This document shows positions 1-8,171 of a stretch of 32,243 nucleotides of DNA, piece by piece. Position 1 is the first letter of the stretch. Each line of letters opens with the position of its first letter. A program made the translations under genes and the position numbers. Origin of the DNA: Chitinophagales bacterium. Lineage in GTDB: Bacteria; Bacteroidota; Bacteroidia; Chitinophagales; Saprospiraceae. The notes beneath the pieces are model-generated. The model made no database searches, was not told the DNA's origin, and saw nothing but the letters and a program-made list of their open reading frames with translations. Location: positions 1 to 32,243 of the forward strand of contig JAKSDI010000269.1 in the NCBI GenBank assembly GCA_022360175.1, given 5' to 3'.

Positions 1-60
1 ATTTTTTTATCGCCTTGTAGCACCACTACAAAGCTCAAAAAAAAGTTCAATGAGTGCAAA

Positions 61-107
61 AATCTGATCTCAATCGGCTCATCAGACATTCTTAAACAAC
101 TTCTATG
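61..107 (-). repeat. Dispersed 47-bp repeat, copy A, containing a terminator-like hairpin
   Basis: This 47-bp segment matches 16615-16661 with about five differences. Read on the minus strand, downstream of maf, it contains TCTGAT and ATCAGA arms (81-86 and 63-68) around a 12-nt loop, followed by a run of five T. It therefore looks like a Rho-independent terminator for the kdsC-ubiA-maf operon. The similarity extends upstream of the hairpin into GAAGTTGTTTAA, which in copy B encodes the last residues and stop of mnmH. Here it lies outside maf. Seen directly: the repeat and the stem. Inferred: terminator function and a mobile or repetitive origin. Confidence 0.6.
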
Positions 108-125
108 TGGAATTCGTGCGCCATT

Positions 126-698
126 CTAAAACTTTACTAGTTCCTGATATACCAAATTGACGGGTAGCCCCATGATATTGGCGTAGGTCCCTTCTATTTT
201 ATTGATTTTACACAAGCCTATCCATTCTTGTATTGCATAGGCTCCTGCCTTATCAAATGGTTGACAAGTACGGATATAATATTCAATTTCATTATCAGTC
301 AGTTCATCAAAATAGACAAATGAACTGCCAGCAAATACTCGCTCTTTATAATGATCTTTTAAACATACACCTGTTATCACCTGATGCCTGTTTCCAGATA
401 AGTCTCGCAAAATCCGATGAGCATCCTCAGCATCTTTAGGCTTACCATATATTTTATCATTCAAGATAACTACACTGTCGGCAGTTAATGCAATTTCGCC
501 TTCCTCAATCAAGGGCATTATTGCTTCTGCTTTTTGCCGGGCCAGATAAGGCGCCACTTCTTCAGAAGGCATATCTTCCGGAAAAATTTCATCTATTGGT
601 TTAGTCCTGATTTCGAACTGGAAACCCGCCTGGGATAATAGTTGGCTACGCCTGGGTGATTGAGACGCCAGAATAATCTTTCTGGATAATGCATCCAT
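126..698 (-). CDS. maf: Maf-family nucleoside triphosphate pyrophosphatase
   Basis: Maf/YhdE-type house-cleaning enzyme, 190 residues, which hydrolyses non-canonical or excess nucleoside triphosphates to monophosphate and pyrophosphate in the cytoplasm. The N-terminus carries the family signature ASQSPRR-SQLL, and further on there are ARQKAEA, TADSVV and YGKP motifs, all typical of Maf. I place the start at the ATG at 698, because the residues just after it begin the conserved strand and it sits 5 bp after the ubiA stop. An upstream in-frame ATG at 767 would add 23 residues overlapping ubiA and is unlikely. It is the last gene of a kdsC-ubiA-maf operon. Substrate preference (dTTP/UTP versus others) cannot be decided from sequence alone. 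Confidence 0.93.
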   Translation of the reverse strand: MDALSRKIILASQSPRRSQLLSQAGFQFEIRTKPIDEIFPEDMPSEEVAPYLARQKAEAIMPLIEEGEIALTADSVVILNDKIYGKPKDAEDAHRILRDLSGNRHQVITGVCLKDHYKERVFAGSSFVYFDELTDNEIEYYIRTCQPFDKAGAYAIQEWIGLCKINKIEGTYANIMGLPVNLVYQELVKF

Positions 699-703
699 AT
701 TTT

Positions 704-1657
704 TTATGTATTTAATACCATCGCTAATAATACCATCAAACCTCCTAGCATAATTCCCTTTATCCACTGGCTCACATGCCTATATTGACTCGTATTATTA
801 GCTTTCAATAATTTATAAATAGTATATAGCAATGGTAAGCAAACCAACAGGATCATTAGACTCACTGCCAATAATGAAAAGAGATAGGTTTCTTTTAATA
901 TCATGATAATGATAAAAACAAGCAGTGCTAAGCCTATTGTCAAAGCAAACACTTTAGCTTTCTTTTCACCATGCACAACCGGAAAAGTGCGATAAGCCGC
1001 TTGATCACCATCTAAATCTTCAAGGTCCTTCACAATTTCCCTGTAAAGGGTAGACAAAAAAGCAAATACCATATACCAAATGAAAATCAACTGAATTCTA
1101 CTCGCTATTTCAGAATTCATTCTCCCTAATTCTTCAATAATCTGCCTTTCGGCAAACCAGACAATACCTGCAACGCCTGCACAAAAAACAGCTATCAGGA
1201 GATTTCCCACTAATACCTTTTGCTTAAAAGAAATAGAATAAAAATGTAGAGCCGTTACAGCTATCGGGTAAATAATTACTAACCGGATATTACCTACATG
1301 AATCGCCAAATAAACAGATAATAGCAGCCCGATCAATAATATTCCCCAATACAACTGATATCCTTTGAACTTACTAATCACTCTATCTATTACTACTTTT
1401 TGCGGACGGTTGATTAAATCAATTTGACAATCTACTATATCATTAATAATATTTCCTCCAGCAGTTATAATAAGTGTAACCAGAACAAATAGAGCAAAAT
1501 GCCAATCATCCAGCAAAGGAGACAAATTGTGCAAAGAAAGAGCAGGTAAAAGCAGGCTATAGTATATGAAAAACTGAGTAAGCGCCACTATCAATAAATT
1601 TGGCAGCCGGACCAGTCGAGCATAAGCACTTAATATGCCTATAGATACTCCATTCAT
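704..1657 (-). CDS. UbiA-family prenyltransferase (geranylgeranylglycerol-phosphate geranylgeranyltransferase-like)
   Basis: Integral membrane prenyltransferase of 317 residues with about eight or nine hydrophobic segments. The first Asp-rich motif is N72-D73-x-x-D76-x-x-x-D80, and a second Asp-rich motif (DLEDLDGD) lies near residues 211-218. Both bind Mg-diphosphate in this family. Bacteroidota members in this gene order are usually annotated as geranylgeranylglycerol-phosphate geranylgeranyltransferase, but the acceptor in this organism is not shown by the sequence, and quinone or other lipid acceptors remain possible. Its ATG overlaps the kdsC stop by 4 bp (ATGA), indicating translational coupling, and maf follows 5 bp after its stop. 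Confidence 0.88.
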   Translation of the reverse strand: MNGVSIGILSAYARLVRLPNLLIVALTQFFIYYSLLLPALSLHNLSPLLDDWHFALFVLVTLIITAGGNIINDIVDCQIDLINRPQKVVIDRVISKFKGYQLYWGILLIGLLLSVYLAIHVGNIRLVIIYPIAVTALHFYSISFKQKVLVGNLLIAVFCAGVAGIVWFAERQIIEELGRMNSEIASRIQLIFIWYMVFAFLSTLYREIVKDLEDLDGDQAAYRTFPVVHGEKKAKVFALTIGLALLVFIIIMILKETYLFSLLAVSLMILLVCLPLLYTIYKLLKANNTSQYRHVSQWIKGIMLGGLMVLLAMVLNT

Positions 1658-2157
1658 TCTATCACCCAGTCTCCGTTCAACTTCAGCACTTTTTCAATTA
1701 CGTCTCTGGCACAACCCTCTCCCCCATCTTTTGGAGAAACATATTTTGCGATAGAAAAAAGCTCAGGAGCTGCATTAGCAGGGCAAGTAGGCAAACCTAC
1801 CTTTGTCATCACAAGATAATCAGGCATATCATCTCCCATATATAAGACATGATCTGTATCCAATTCATTCGTTTCTATATACTCTTCAAAGACCGACATC
1901 TTATCACTGATACCAATATAGATATCTTTCACCCCTAAGCCCTCCAGTCTTTTTTTCACCCCTTCCGAACGGCCTCCCGTAATAATACATACGTTATATC
2001 CTTTATTGACAGCCAGTTTAATAGCATAACCATCTCTAATACTCATATGACGCAATAAATTACCATCTTCCGTCACAAGCACCTGGCTATTGGTGAGTAC
2101 TCCATCAACATCAAAAATGAAGGTATCAATAGTTGCAAAAGTTTCCAGTTGGTTCAT
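1654..2157 (-). CDS. kdsC: KdsC-type HAD phosphatase (3-deoxy-D-manno-octulosonate 8-phosphate phosphatase)
   Basis: Small C0-type HAD-superfamily phosphatase of 167 residues, the usual length for KdsC, with no cap domain. The nucleophile motif is DVDGVLT, with D16 as predicted nucleophile and D18 as acid/base. K86 lies in SDKMSVF, and the metal-binding motif is GDDMPD with D109/D110. KdsC removes phosphate from KDO-8-phosphate in lipopolysaccharide core synthesis. Tetrameric relatives acting on other sugar phosphates exist, so the substrate is inferred from family and context. It is the first gene of an operon with ubiA (4-bp overlap) and maf, behind a good Bacteroidota-type promoter at 2232-2263. 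Confidence 0.87.
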   Translation of the reverse strand: MNQLETFATIDTFIFDVDGVLTNSQVLVTEDGNLLRHMSIRDGYAIKLAVNKGYNVCIITGGRSEGVKKRLEGLGVKDIYIGISDKMSVFEEYIETNELDTDHVLYMGDDMPDYLVMTKVGLPTCPANAAPELFSIAKYVSPKDGGEGCARDVIEKVLKLNGDWVIE

Positions 2158-2231
2158 AGTTTAAGTACAGTATTTTAGAATATTTACTCCCACCAAGTAA
2201 TGCGGTGCAGCTTAAATAAATATTAGCTTCA

Positions 2232-2263
2232 CAAATGTAGGGTGAGGAAGGATGTATTCCAAA
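2232..2263 (-). promoter_or_regulatory. Bacteroidota-type promoter for kdsC-ubiA-maf
   Basis: On the minus strand a TTTG element (2263-2260) is followed after 20 bp by TACATTTG (2239-2232). These match the Bacteroidota -33 TTTG and -7 TAnnTTTG elements at the expected spacing. The predicted start of transcription would be near 2226, giving an untranslated leader of about 70 nt before the kdsC ATG. Confidence 0.55.
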
Positions 2264-2322
2264 CTTGATGGCAGCACTATCTCAATTTTTTGTTTTCTTT
2301 GGTGAAGAATAAAACCAGATAT

Positions 2323-3708
2323 ATGTTTAACGCATCAACCTACCAGCAACGAAGACAAAAAATACAGGAAAAAGTCGGAAGTGGCCTTTTAGTATTTATG
2401 GGTAATGAGGATAGCCCAATGAACTATACTGACAATATCTATCCCTTCCGACAGGATAGCGATTTTTTATATTGTTTTGGCCTGAGCCAACCACATCTGG
2501 CTGCTATTATTGATATAGACAAGCAGGAAACCATCCTTTTTGGCGATGACCTCTCAGTAGAATATATAGTATGGATGGGCCCTCAGGCTCCCATTGCTGA
2601 AAAAGCGGCAGCTGTTGGTGTAGAAAAAACAGCTCCTTATAGCGACTTATCCCGCCACCTTAAGCAAGCTCAGGAAGCTGGGCAGGAAATTCATTATCTT
2701 CCTCCTTATCGTACAGATAATCTTCTAAAATTAAGTGAATACCTGGGCAAGCCTATTGCCCAAATTAGAGAAGAAGCTTCGGTTTCATTCATTAAAGCTA
2801 TGGTTGATGTAGCTTCTATAAAAGAAGCAGCAGAAATAGTTGAAATGGAGAAAGCATTGGTTGTAAGCCAGCAAATGCATCATAGAGCAATGCAATCAGC
2901 AAAGGCAGGCATGTTGGAATCTGAGCTAGTAGGTATCATAGAAGGTATTGCTATTGCGACGGGAGGACGTCTTGCTTACCCTGCCATTTTAACTATTAAT
3001 GGCCAAACACTGCACAATCACGTTCACAGCAATCGCTTGCAATCAGGCCAAATGGTTTTAGGTGATTTTGGTGCTGAAGCTCCTTCTTCTTATGCCAGCG
3101 ATATCACCCGCACATTCCCTGTTGATAAACGCTTCACCCAACAACAAAAAGACATTTATAATATCGTTTTAAAAGCTGAAATGGACACGATTGAGGCGTT
3201 GAAGCCTGGAGTACCTTTTAAAGATATTCACCTTCTTGCTGCCAGGATCATTGCTGATGGCTTACAACAACTTGGGCTAATGAAAGGAAATGTAGAAGAA
3301 GCTGTACAGGCAGGTGCACATGCGCTGTTCTTCCCTCATGGCCTGGGACATATGATCGGCCTGGATGTCCATGATATGGAAGGCCTTGGAGAAAACTATG
3401 TGGGTTATGATGAGACCGTAGAACGCAGTGATCAATTTGGTTTAAAATCGCTACGTCTTGCCAAAAAACTCCAAACAGGTTTTGTACTTACCATAGAACC
3501 AGGTATCTATTTCATTCCAGAATTAATAGACCAATGGCAATCTGAAAAGAAACATGAAGCTTTCATCAATTATGATGCACTTTCTAATTTCCGCAATTTC
3601 AGCGGCATCCGAATTGAAGATAATATCTTGATAACAGAGGATGGACATAAAATATTAGGGCCTCCTATTGCAAAGACAATTCAGGAGGTAGAAGCGATGC
3701 GGGGATAA
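2323..3708 (+). CDS. pepP: Xaa-Pro aminopeptidase (aminopeptidase P, M24B)
   Basis: Cytosolic metallopeptidase that removes N-terminal residues preceding proline. With the ATG at 2323 the protein has 461 residues: an aminopeptidase-P N-terminal domain (about 1-140) and a creatinase/pita-bread catalytic domain. The five metal ligands of the family are visible as D248, D260, H343 (in HGLGH), E392 (in TIEPG) and E432 (in RIEDN), so the enzyme should be active with a dinuclear Mn/Zn site. I chose 2323 because the family homology starts there. An in-frame TTG at 2290 would add 11 atypical residues. The gene diverges from kdsC and is monocistronic, ending at a strong palindromic terminator shared with the convergent acetyltransferase. 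Confidence 0.93.
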   Translation: MFNASTYQQRRQKIQEKVGSGLLVFMGNEDSPMNYTDNIYPFRQDSDFLYCFGLSQPHLAAIIDIDKQETILFGDDLSVEYIVWMGPQAPIAEKAAAVGVEKTAPYSDLSRHLKQAQEAGQEIHYLPPYRTDNLLKLSEYLGKPIAQIREEASVSFIKAMVDVASIKEAAEIVEMEKALVVSQQMHHRAMQSAKAGMLESELVGIIEGIAIATGGRLAYPAILTINGQTLHNHVHSNRLQSGQMVLGDFGAEAPSSYASDITRTFPVDKRFTQQQKDIYNIVLKAEMDTIEALKPGVPFKDIHLLAARIIADGLQQLGLMKGNVEEAVQAGAHALFFPHGLGHMIGLDVHDMEGLGENYVGYDETVERSDQFGLKSLRLAKKLQTGFVLTIEPGIYFIPELIDQWQSEKKHEAFINYDALSNFRNFSGIRIEDNILITEDGHKILGPPIAKTIQEVEAMRG

Positions 3709-3727
3709 AAGTTCATCTTATTTTCTC

Positions 3728-3766
3728 ATTTAGCAAGAGCTATAACAAACATAGCTCTTGCTAAAT
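3728..3766. terminator. Bidirectional hairpin between convergent genes
   Basis: A perfect 16-bp inverted repeat (3728-3743 with 3751-3766) surrounds a 7-nt loop. It lies between the stop of pepP (3708) and the stop of the minus-strand acetyltransferase (3774), so it can end both transcripts. Neither side has a clear T-run, so it is an atypical intrinsic terminator or a 3'-end stabilising hairpin. Confidence 0.75.
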
Positions 3767-3773
3767 ATCTAAT

Positions 3774-4337
3774 CTAATCCTCATTGGAGGTTTTATTTTC
3801 ATATTCCGTTTTCGTCATACGGTACTGAATTACACTTGTATAGTCATTTCCTTTCATGAAGTGTTCTTTTAGCTCTCCCTCTTTTATCATTCCGTTATTC
3901 ATCATGACTTTTCCCGATGCAGGATTTTCTATTAAGTAGGTCGCATATATTTTATTCAACTTTAGTTCCTTGAATCCAAATACCAGCATCCTCCCTACTG
4001 ATTCACTTGCATACCCCTGATTCCAATATGGCTCTCCTATCCAGTAACCAAGTTCAGATCGATTAAATCTTTTATTTATTTTCAATCCTACCCCTCCAAT
4101 AAAAACTCCACTTTCCTTTAATCTAATTGCAAACGTAAACTGAGTTTTATTTAAATACCCCTGATTGGCACTATTTATCCAGAATACAGCATCTTCTTCA
4201 TTATAGGGATGCGGGATATTCAAGGTATATCTCGCTATTTTAATATTACCTGCGTATTCTACTATTTTCTCTACATCAGATAGTCGTATTCTATTCAATA
4301 TCAACCTATTTGATTCTAGTTTTGGAAAGTTATTCAT
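3774..4337 (-). CDS. GNAT acetyltransferase, RimJ/RimL-like
   Basis: GNAT-fold N-acetyltransferase of 187 residues in the RimJ/RimL/SpeG-like group (Acetyltransf_3). It starts with the typical NRLILNRI strand. The central GYWIGEPYWNQGYASE segment includes the acetyl-CoA-binding Q/R-x-x-G-x-G/A-like loop (NQGYAS), and the C-terminal NPASGKVMMNNGM is the usual helix that contacts the CoA pantetheine. Acceptor substrate is unknown; members modify ribosomal protein N-termini, amino acids or small amines. The gene is downstream of the serine hydrolase on the same strand with an 81-bp gap, so the two may be cotranscribed. Confidence 0.85.
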   Translation of the reverse strand: MNNFPKLESNRLILNRIRLSDVEKIVEYAGNIKIARYTLNIPHPYNEEDAVFWINSANQGYLNKTQFTFAIRLKESGVFIGGVGLKINKRFNRSELGYWIGEPYWNQGYASESVGRMLVFGFKELKLNKIYATYLIENPASGKVMMNNGMIKEGELKEHFMKGNDYTSVIQYRMTKTEYENKTSNED

Positions 4338-4418
4338 GTCTGATTCAGTCTTCTTTAACTGAGCAAACTATTTTTATCAATAGCAAGTTCCAGTTTAGAA
4401 TCCTTTCTGGATATAATC

Positions 4419-6041
4419 TTATTCTTCCCCTCCTGAAACTCTATCCAGATTCTTTTTATAAAGATGTAGATTATCGTCTCCGTCTAGTATTTGTGCCAAT
4501 TCAACGGCTTTTTCATAGCATGATCTAGCCTTTTCAAGATCGTTCTTATTTTCAAATGCTTCCCCCAGGCTGTCGTAGACATTAGGTGATGTGGGGTACC
4601 TTTGAGTATTTTCTTCAAATATGCTAATAGCCTGTTTAAATGCTCCCGCTTCTAAAAAAGCATAGCCAATTTGATTGATCAATTGTTCGGGCAGATCATT
4701 TGAAGTGAGCAGATTAGACAAAACATAATCATATATATCATCCGTCTTATCTCCCTTCAAGTGCATTTCAATGACTCTGCTCATCGTATATAAGCTGGGC
4801 AAAATTGGATATCCAGCTTTTTCTGACAGATTCGCATGATAATTATCAAAGGCTGCCAAACCTCCTTCATATTCAAAATGCTTAAGGTTTCTTAAACTGG
4901 GGTGAATGTAGTGCTTGGTACGTTTGCTCTTATTGAGTGCTGACAAGTGTAGCTGATTCATAAATTTAGCCCTCCGCTTCAAAGGCAAGGTGTTAAAGAG
5001 ACAAATCACAATAACTCCATCATCGTATAGAGCCAACCCACTTCTATAACCCATTATACCACCACCATGATAATACAGCTGTACGTTTTGATCATCGCGT
5101 AAAAACTCTTCCGGGTTTCGATATAATCCATAACATACTCCCTTTTTTACCGGACTAAACATTAGGTCCTGATATTTTGGAGATAAAAGCTTTCCATTTT
5201 GTAGGGCTCTGGCCCAAATCAAAAGGTCATTTATACTTGAATATATTCCTCCTGCTGCAAAAGAAGTTGACAAATCTCTTTCAGGAACATCATCAAACCT
5301 GGAAGATTGTAACAGTTTACCTTTTATGTATTTTTGATCCGGTGCAAACCCATCCACTCCAATTTCTTCACTATATCCAGTATTGGACAGCTTTAATTTT
5401 TCTGTTATTCGCGTTTTAAGTGCTTCGCCATATGTTCGACCCGTGACACGTTCAACAATAGCACCAAGCAATACATATCCAAAACTGCTATAGGCATACT
5501 CACTTCCTGGTGGATATATGAGCTTCAGTTTTCCTATTAATTCAACATAAGTGTCTACTGAAATCGTATTGTTAAAAAAAGATGCTTTAGTATAGCCATG
5601 ATTCAATATAGCCGGATAATGGGGCAGGCCTGAAGTGTGCGACAATAATTGATGAATCCTTATTTCATCTCCTTTCTCTTTTGGGAAGTCTGGCAGGTAA
5701 ACCGATATAGAATCATCCAATTTGAGTAAACCTTCTTCGGCAAGTTGAAGAATCAAACATGCGGTAAACTGCTTGCTAATAGAGCCTATATAAAATTTCG
5801 TATCTGCATCAATCGGTTCCGCCCTGTTTACACTCGTTTTTCCTATCACTCCTCCCTTAAAGAGGATGCTATCTCCCCTTGCTATCAAAAAAGCTCCTGA
5901 TAGAGGACTTCCTAATTCTTTTTCTCCATTCCTGGAATAGTACTTCAATAAATCTGATGTATTATCAGGAAATTCAATGTTTCTATTGCAGCTGATTATG
6001 CAAAAGATAAAAGGTAATAATAAGGCTAATAGCGTTTTCAT
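4419..6041 (-). CDS. Serine beta-lactamase-like hydrolase lipoprotein with C-terminal TPR
   Basis: Predicted lipoprotein of 540 residues. Residues 1-18 form a signal peptide ending in lipobox IISC, with C18 as the lipidation site. The body is a class C beta-lactamase/DD-peptidase-like domain (Pfam Beta-lactamase). The catalytic S87-x-x-K90 lies in GSISK, the second motif is Y184-S-S rather than the usual Y-x-N, and HGGG near residues 320-330 stands in the KTG position. About 100 C-terminal residues form TPR-like helices (AFLEAGAFKQAISIFEEN, then YDSLGEAFENKNDLEKA). Such proteins usually act as esterases or peptidases on cell-envelope substrates rather than as true beta-lactamases. The TPR tail suggests partner binding. 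Substrate unknown. Confidence 0.85.
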   Translation of the reverse strand: MKTLLALLLPFIFCIISCNRNIEFPDNTSDLLKYYSRNGEKELGSPLSGAFLIARGDSILFKGGVIGKTSVNRAEPIDADTKFYIGSISKQFTACLILQLAEEGLLKLDDSISVYLPDFPKEKGDEIRIHQLLSHTSGLPHYPAILNHGYTKASFFNNTISVDTYVELIGKLKLIYPPGSEYAYSSFGYVLLGAIVERVTGRTYGEALKTRITEKLKLSNTGYSEEIGVDGFAPDQKYIKGKLLQSSRFDDVPERDLSTSFAAGGIYSSINDLLIWARALQNGKLLSPKYQDLMFSPVKKGVCYGLYRNPEEFLRDDQNVQLYYHGGGIMGYRSGLALYDDGVIVICLFNTLPLKRRAKFMNQLHLSALNKSKRTKHYIHPSLRNLKHFEYEGGLAAFDNYHANLSEKAGYPILPSLYTMSRVIEMHLKGDKTDDIYDYVLSNLLTSNDLPEQLINQIGYAFLEAGAFKQAISIFEENTQRYPTSPNVYDSLGEAFENKNDLEKARSCYEKAVELAQILDGDDNLHLYKKNLDRVSGGEE

Positions 6042-6079
6042 AGAAGATTAGTTTATAACAATAGTTAGAATAACGGATA

Positions 6080-6087
6080 CAAAGCTA
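6080..6087 (-). promoter_or_regulatory. Possible -7 element for the serine hydrolase gene
   Basis: The minus strand reads TAGCTTTG, a perfect TAnnTTTG match, 39 bp upstream of the ATG at 6041. No clear TTTG -33 element lies about 20 bp further upstream, so this is only a weak candidate. Confidence 0.3.
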
Positions 6088-6137
6088 TTCCTACTCTTGC
6101 TATAAATACTTCTATGGCACATGCCATTTATGCGTCA

Positions 6138-6719
6138 TTATATCAGGATAGGTATAGAAGAAAGCAGATTAAACTCACTCTTATTAAGCTTTAAAGCTAC
6201 GTGCCATGAAACGGCTATATTGATAAAGATAAAAAGCATAAAAGTTGCTAATGAGACAGGAAACTCACCGACCATGGTTTGCCCTGCAATAATATAGGAC
6301 AGCAAGGGATATAAAAAAATACTCAGAACCAGCAGTACCGTCCAGATCATTTGAAAGCTTATGATTTTTTGGGCAGTAAGATTCGTTGACAAGCCTCTTT
6401 TAAAATGACGTAAACATACAAGAACCAATAAATTGACTGGAGGGAAAAATGACAATAAAACAGATATACCATTGATATAGCGGGGCAATGCAAGCTTATT
6501 ACAAGATTCAGGAGCAGGCTTCTCCTCTATGCAAAAAACAAAATCTTCCTCCAGATCAAACGCCTTTGCCAGTTGCTTTAAGGTGTACACCTGAGGAACA
6601 ACCTCCTTTTTTTCAATCCGCTGAATGGTTCTTAAAGAAACTCCAGCTTTTTCGGCGAGCTCTTTTTGTGTCAAACCTTTTTGATTGCGAAGTGATTTGA
6701 TGTCTATCGTAACATTCAT
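6138..6719 (-). CDS. XRE-family helix-turn-helix regulator with C-terminal membrane domain
   Basis: 193 residues. The N-terminal third (about 5-62) is a Cro/CI-type helix-turn-helix: IKSLRNQKGLTQKELAEKAG followed by SLRTIQRIE, the recognition helix. Residues from about 80 onward contain three or four hydrophobic segments, so the DNA-binding domain is tethered to the inner membrane. This HTH-plus-membrane design is common in Bacteroidota, but ligand and target are unknown. It stands alone between the serine hydrolase (6041) and a secreted unknown protein (6827), on the same strand as both, with roughly 100-bp gaps. Autoregulation is possible but no operator is evident. Confidence 0.82.
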   Translation of the reverse strand: MNVTIDIKSLRNQKGLTQKELAEKAGVSLRTIQRIEKKEVVPQVYTLKQLAKAFDLEEDFVFCIEEKPAPESCNKLALPRYINGISVLLSFFPPVNLLVLVCLRHFKRGLSTNLTAQKIISFQMIWTVLLVLSIFLYPLLSYIIAGQTMVGEFPVSLATFMLFIFINIAVSWHVALKLNKSEFNLLSSIPILI

Positions 6720-6826
6720 TAGATTTCTATTTTAGCTCTTTATCCAGGTAGTCAATGAAATATGTTTCTTTGATTCCTGATTTAACAGACTAGACTGAAA
6801 ATACGATCCTTATTAGTTACTATATC

Positions 6827-7489
6827 CTATGATTTCACTAATGTAATTCCTTTAGGGATTTTAAATACATCATTGTCTATTGGTTTCCATTCTATTGATA
6901 CTGCTTCAAACTCTACTCTAACAAACATTTGTTCAAACTCCCATCGCAAAATATGTGATTTACTCTGAGCGTATACTCTATTCAAATACCCATCTTTAAA
7001 TCCATCATATGTACCTTCAATTATTTTTTCATCTCCACTGAAAAAGAACTTTTGATGAATATGCTCATTTAGGTTGGGTTCGATTGAATGGATAACTATA
7101 GATTCACAATCTTTATCTAAAATTTTCGTCGTTCCATTAACGCTTTCAAACGACTGAAGATCAGTTATGACTTCTCCACAATCATAGTAAAATATCGAAT
7201 CCATACTCTTCCACTTCGTATAGAATTCATTTTTGTTTTGATCATATATGGCCCATTCATAACCCAATTCACCGCTTCCAATAAATTCTCGCTTCATGTT
7301 TCCATTTTGCTTAATTGTAACCCGTAAAGTATCCCCATACTTTTGTGAGAAATATTCATTATACGGATGATTTTTTTTCTTTAGATGAGTATCTACTTTA
7401 TAGATAATAATCCCTTCAAATGCCTTTTGGGACATTACGCTTGTGCCAAGCAACAATAATATGCTAATAATGATAAATTGAAGTTTCAT
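6827..7489 (-). CDS. Secreted GLPGLI-like hypothetical protein
   Basis: 220 residues with an N-terminal signal peptide (hydrophobic residues 4-18, cleavage near VMSQ-KA), so it is probably periplasmic or outer-membrane associated. The mature part begins FEGIIIYKVD and continues with a strand-rich pattern (FYTKW, then WKPIDNDVFKIPKGI near the end). This resembles the GLPGLI or DUF4412-like lipocalin-type proteins common in Bacteroidota, but I cannot assign the family firmly. No catalytic motif is visible. No functional link with its neighbours can be read from context. Confidence 0.7.
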   Translation of the reverse strand: MKLQFIIISILLLLGTSVMSQKAFEGIIIYKVDTHLKKKNHPYNEYFSQKYGDTLRVTIKQNGNMKREFIGSGELGYEWAIYDQNKNEFYTKWKSMDSIFYYDCGEVITDLQSFESVNGTTKILDKDCESIVIHSIEPNLNEHIHQKFFFSGDEKIIEGTYDGFKDGYLNRVYAQSKSHILRWEFEQMFVRVEFEAVSIEWKPIDNDVFKIPKGITLVKS

Positions 7490-7582
7490 CTTTTTGCTTT
7501 AATGAAATTTTATGTTACACGTAAAATGGAGCTACTATTGATTGTTATTATTGTACTATCTGTTAGAAATGTAGGTAATCCC

Positions 7583-7972
7583 CTACACATAATCCTCATC
7601 CCGCCCCCACTTCTCCTCCAGCCGTTCCAATTCTTTTAATTCCAGGGATTCCGATTGTGATAAATCTTCTAAGGGAAGAGATTGTAATTTTTTTTGCTGA
7701 TAGAGCCTGATCATTTCCTTTTCGATTTCTTCTTCCTTCCAGTCTTCTGAAAGTGTAACCGTAGAAGGGCTACCAAAAGCAGAAAGGTAAAGGATGGCAA
7801 GGACCATCATAAAAACAGGTATCGGCAACATCAACCAAAAAACAATAGCGGGTATATAAAAACTCAAACCCAACAATATGGCAGTCGTAAAAGTAAATAC
7901 AATCGCACAAACATAAAATCCCATTTTAGCTTGTACTCTTTTCTCTGCCTTTTTACGCAATTCGTTATACAT
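7583..7972 (-). CDS. 2TM-domain membrane protein
   Basis: 129 residues. A basic amphipathic N-terminus (residues 1-17) is followed by two hydrophobic segments at about 18-38 and 42-65, then a charged, Glu-rich cytoplasmic tail with coiled-coil character (EEEIEKEM and LSQSESLELKELERLEEKWG). This matches the small Bacteroidota 2TM domain proteins, which are sometimes fused to histidine kinases or helix-turn-helix domains. On its own its role is unknown. It is the third minus-strand gene after the symporter, separated from it by a strong terminator, so it probably has its own promoter. Confidence 0.78.
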   Translation of the reverse strand: MYNELRKKAEKRVQAKMGFYVCAIVFTFTTAILLGLSFYIPAIVFWLMLPIPVFMMVLAILYLSAFGSPSTVTLSEDWKEEEIEKEMIRLYQQKKLQSLPLEDLSQSESLELKELERLEEKWGRDEDYV

Positions 7973-8094
7973 CTGAAAAATAGGGATTGGTGAATAGCTG
8001 AAAACAGAAGGTATTCATACTTAAATAAATTAGCCAGGAGATTAGACGGAATATAGAATAAGCTAGACAGATAAATTCTCTAACCTTAAACAAA

Positions 8095-8131
8095 GATGCC
8101 ATACGCTCCTCTAAGGCTCACGCATGGCATC
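8095..8131 (-). terminator. Rho-independent terminator of the AGCS symporter
   Basis: On the minus strand an 11-bp stem (one G-U pair), GATGCCATGCG with CGTATGGCATC, encloses a 15-nt loop and is followed directly by TTTGTTT. It lies 40 bp after the symporter stop codon at 8172. Confidence 0.8.
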
Positions 8132-8171
8132 AATATCGGGTAATATGACTCACAAGAGATTTTAGTAAAAC

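Noticed and set aside
93-125. Short frame ending in E-V-V-stop on the minus strand at repeat copy A, as a gene
   Set aside because: Only about ten codons, with no support. It reflects the repeat shared with the mnmH end.
699-767. N-terminal extension of maf to an ATG at 767
   Set aside because: It overlaps the end of ubiA and adds 23 residues before the conserved ASQSPRR start. The ATG at 698 fits the family.
2290-2322. TTG start for the aminopeptidase
   Set aside because: The ATG at 2323 begins the conserved FNASTYQQRR region. The 11 extra residues look like leader sequence.
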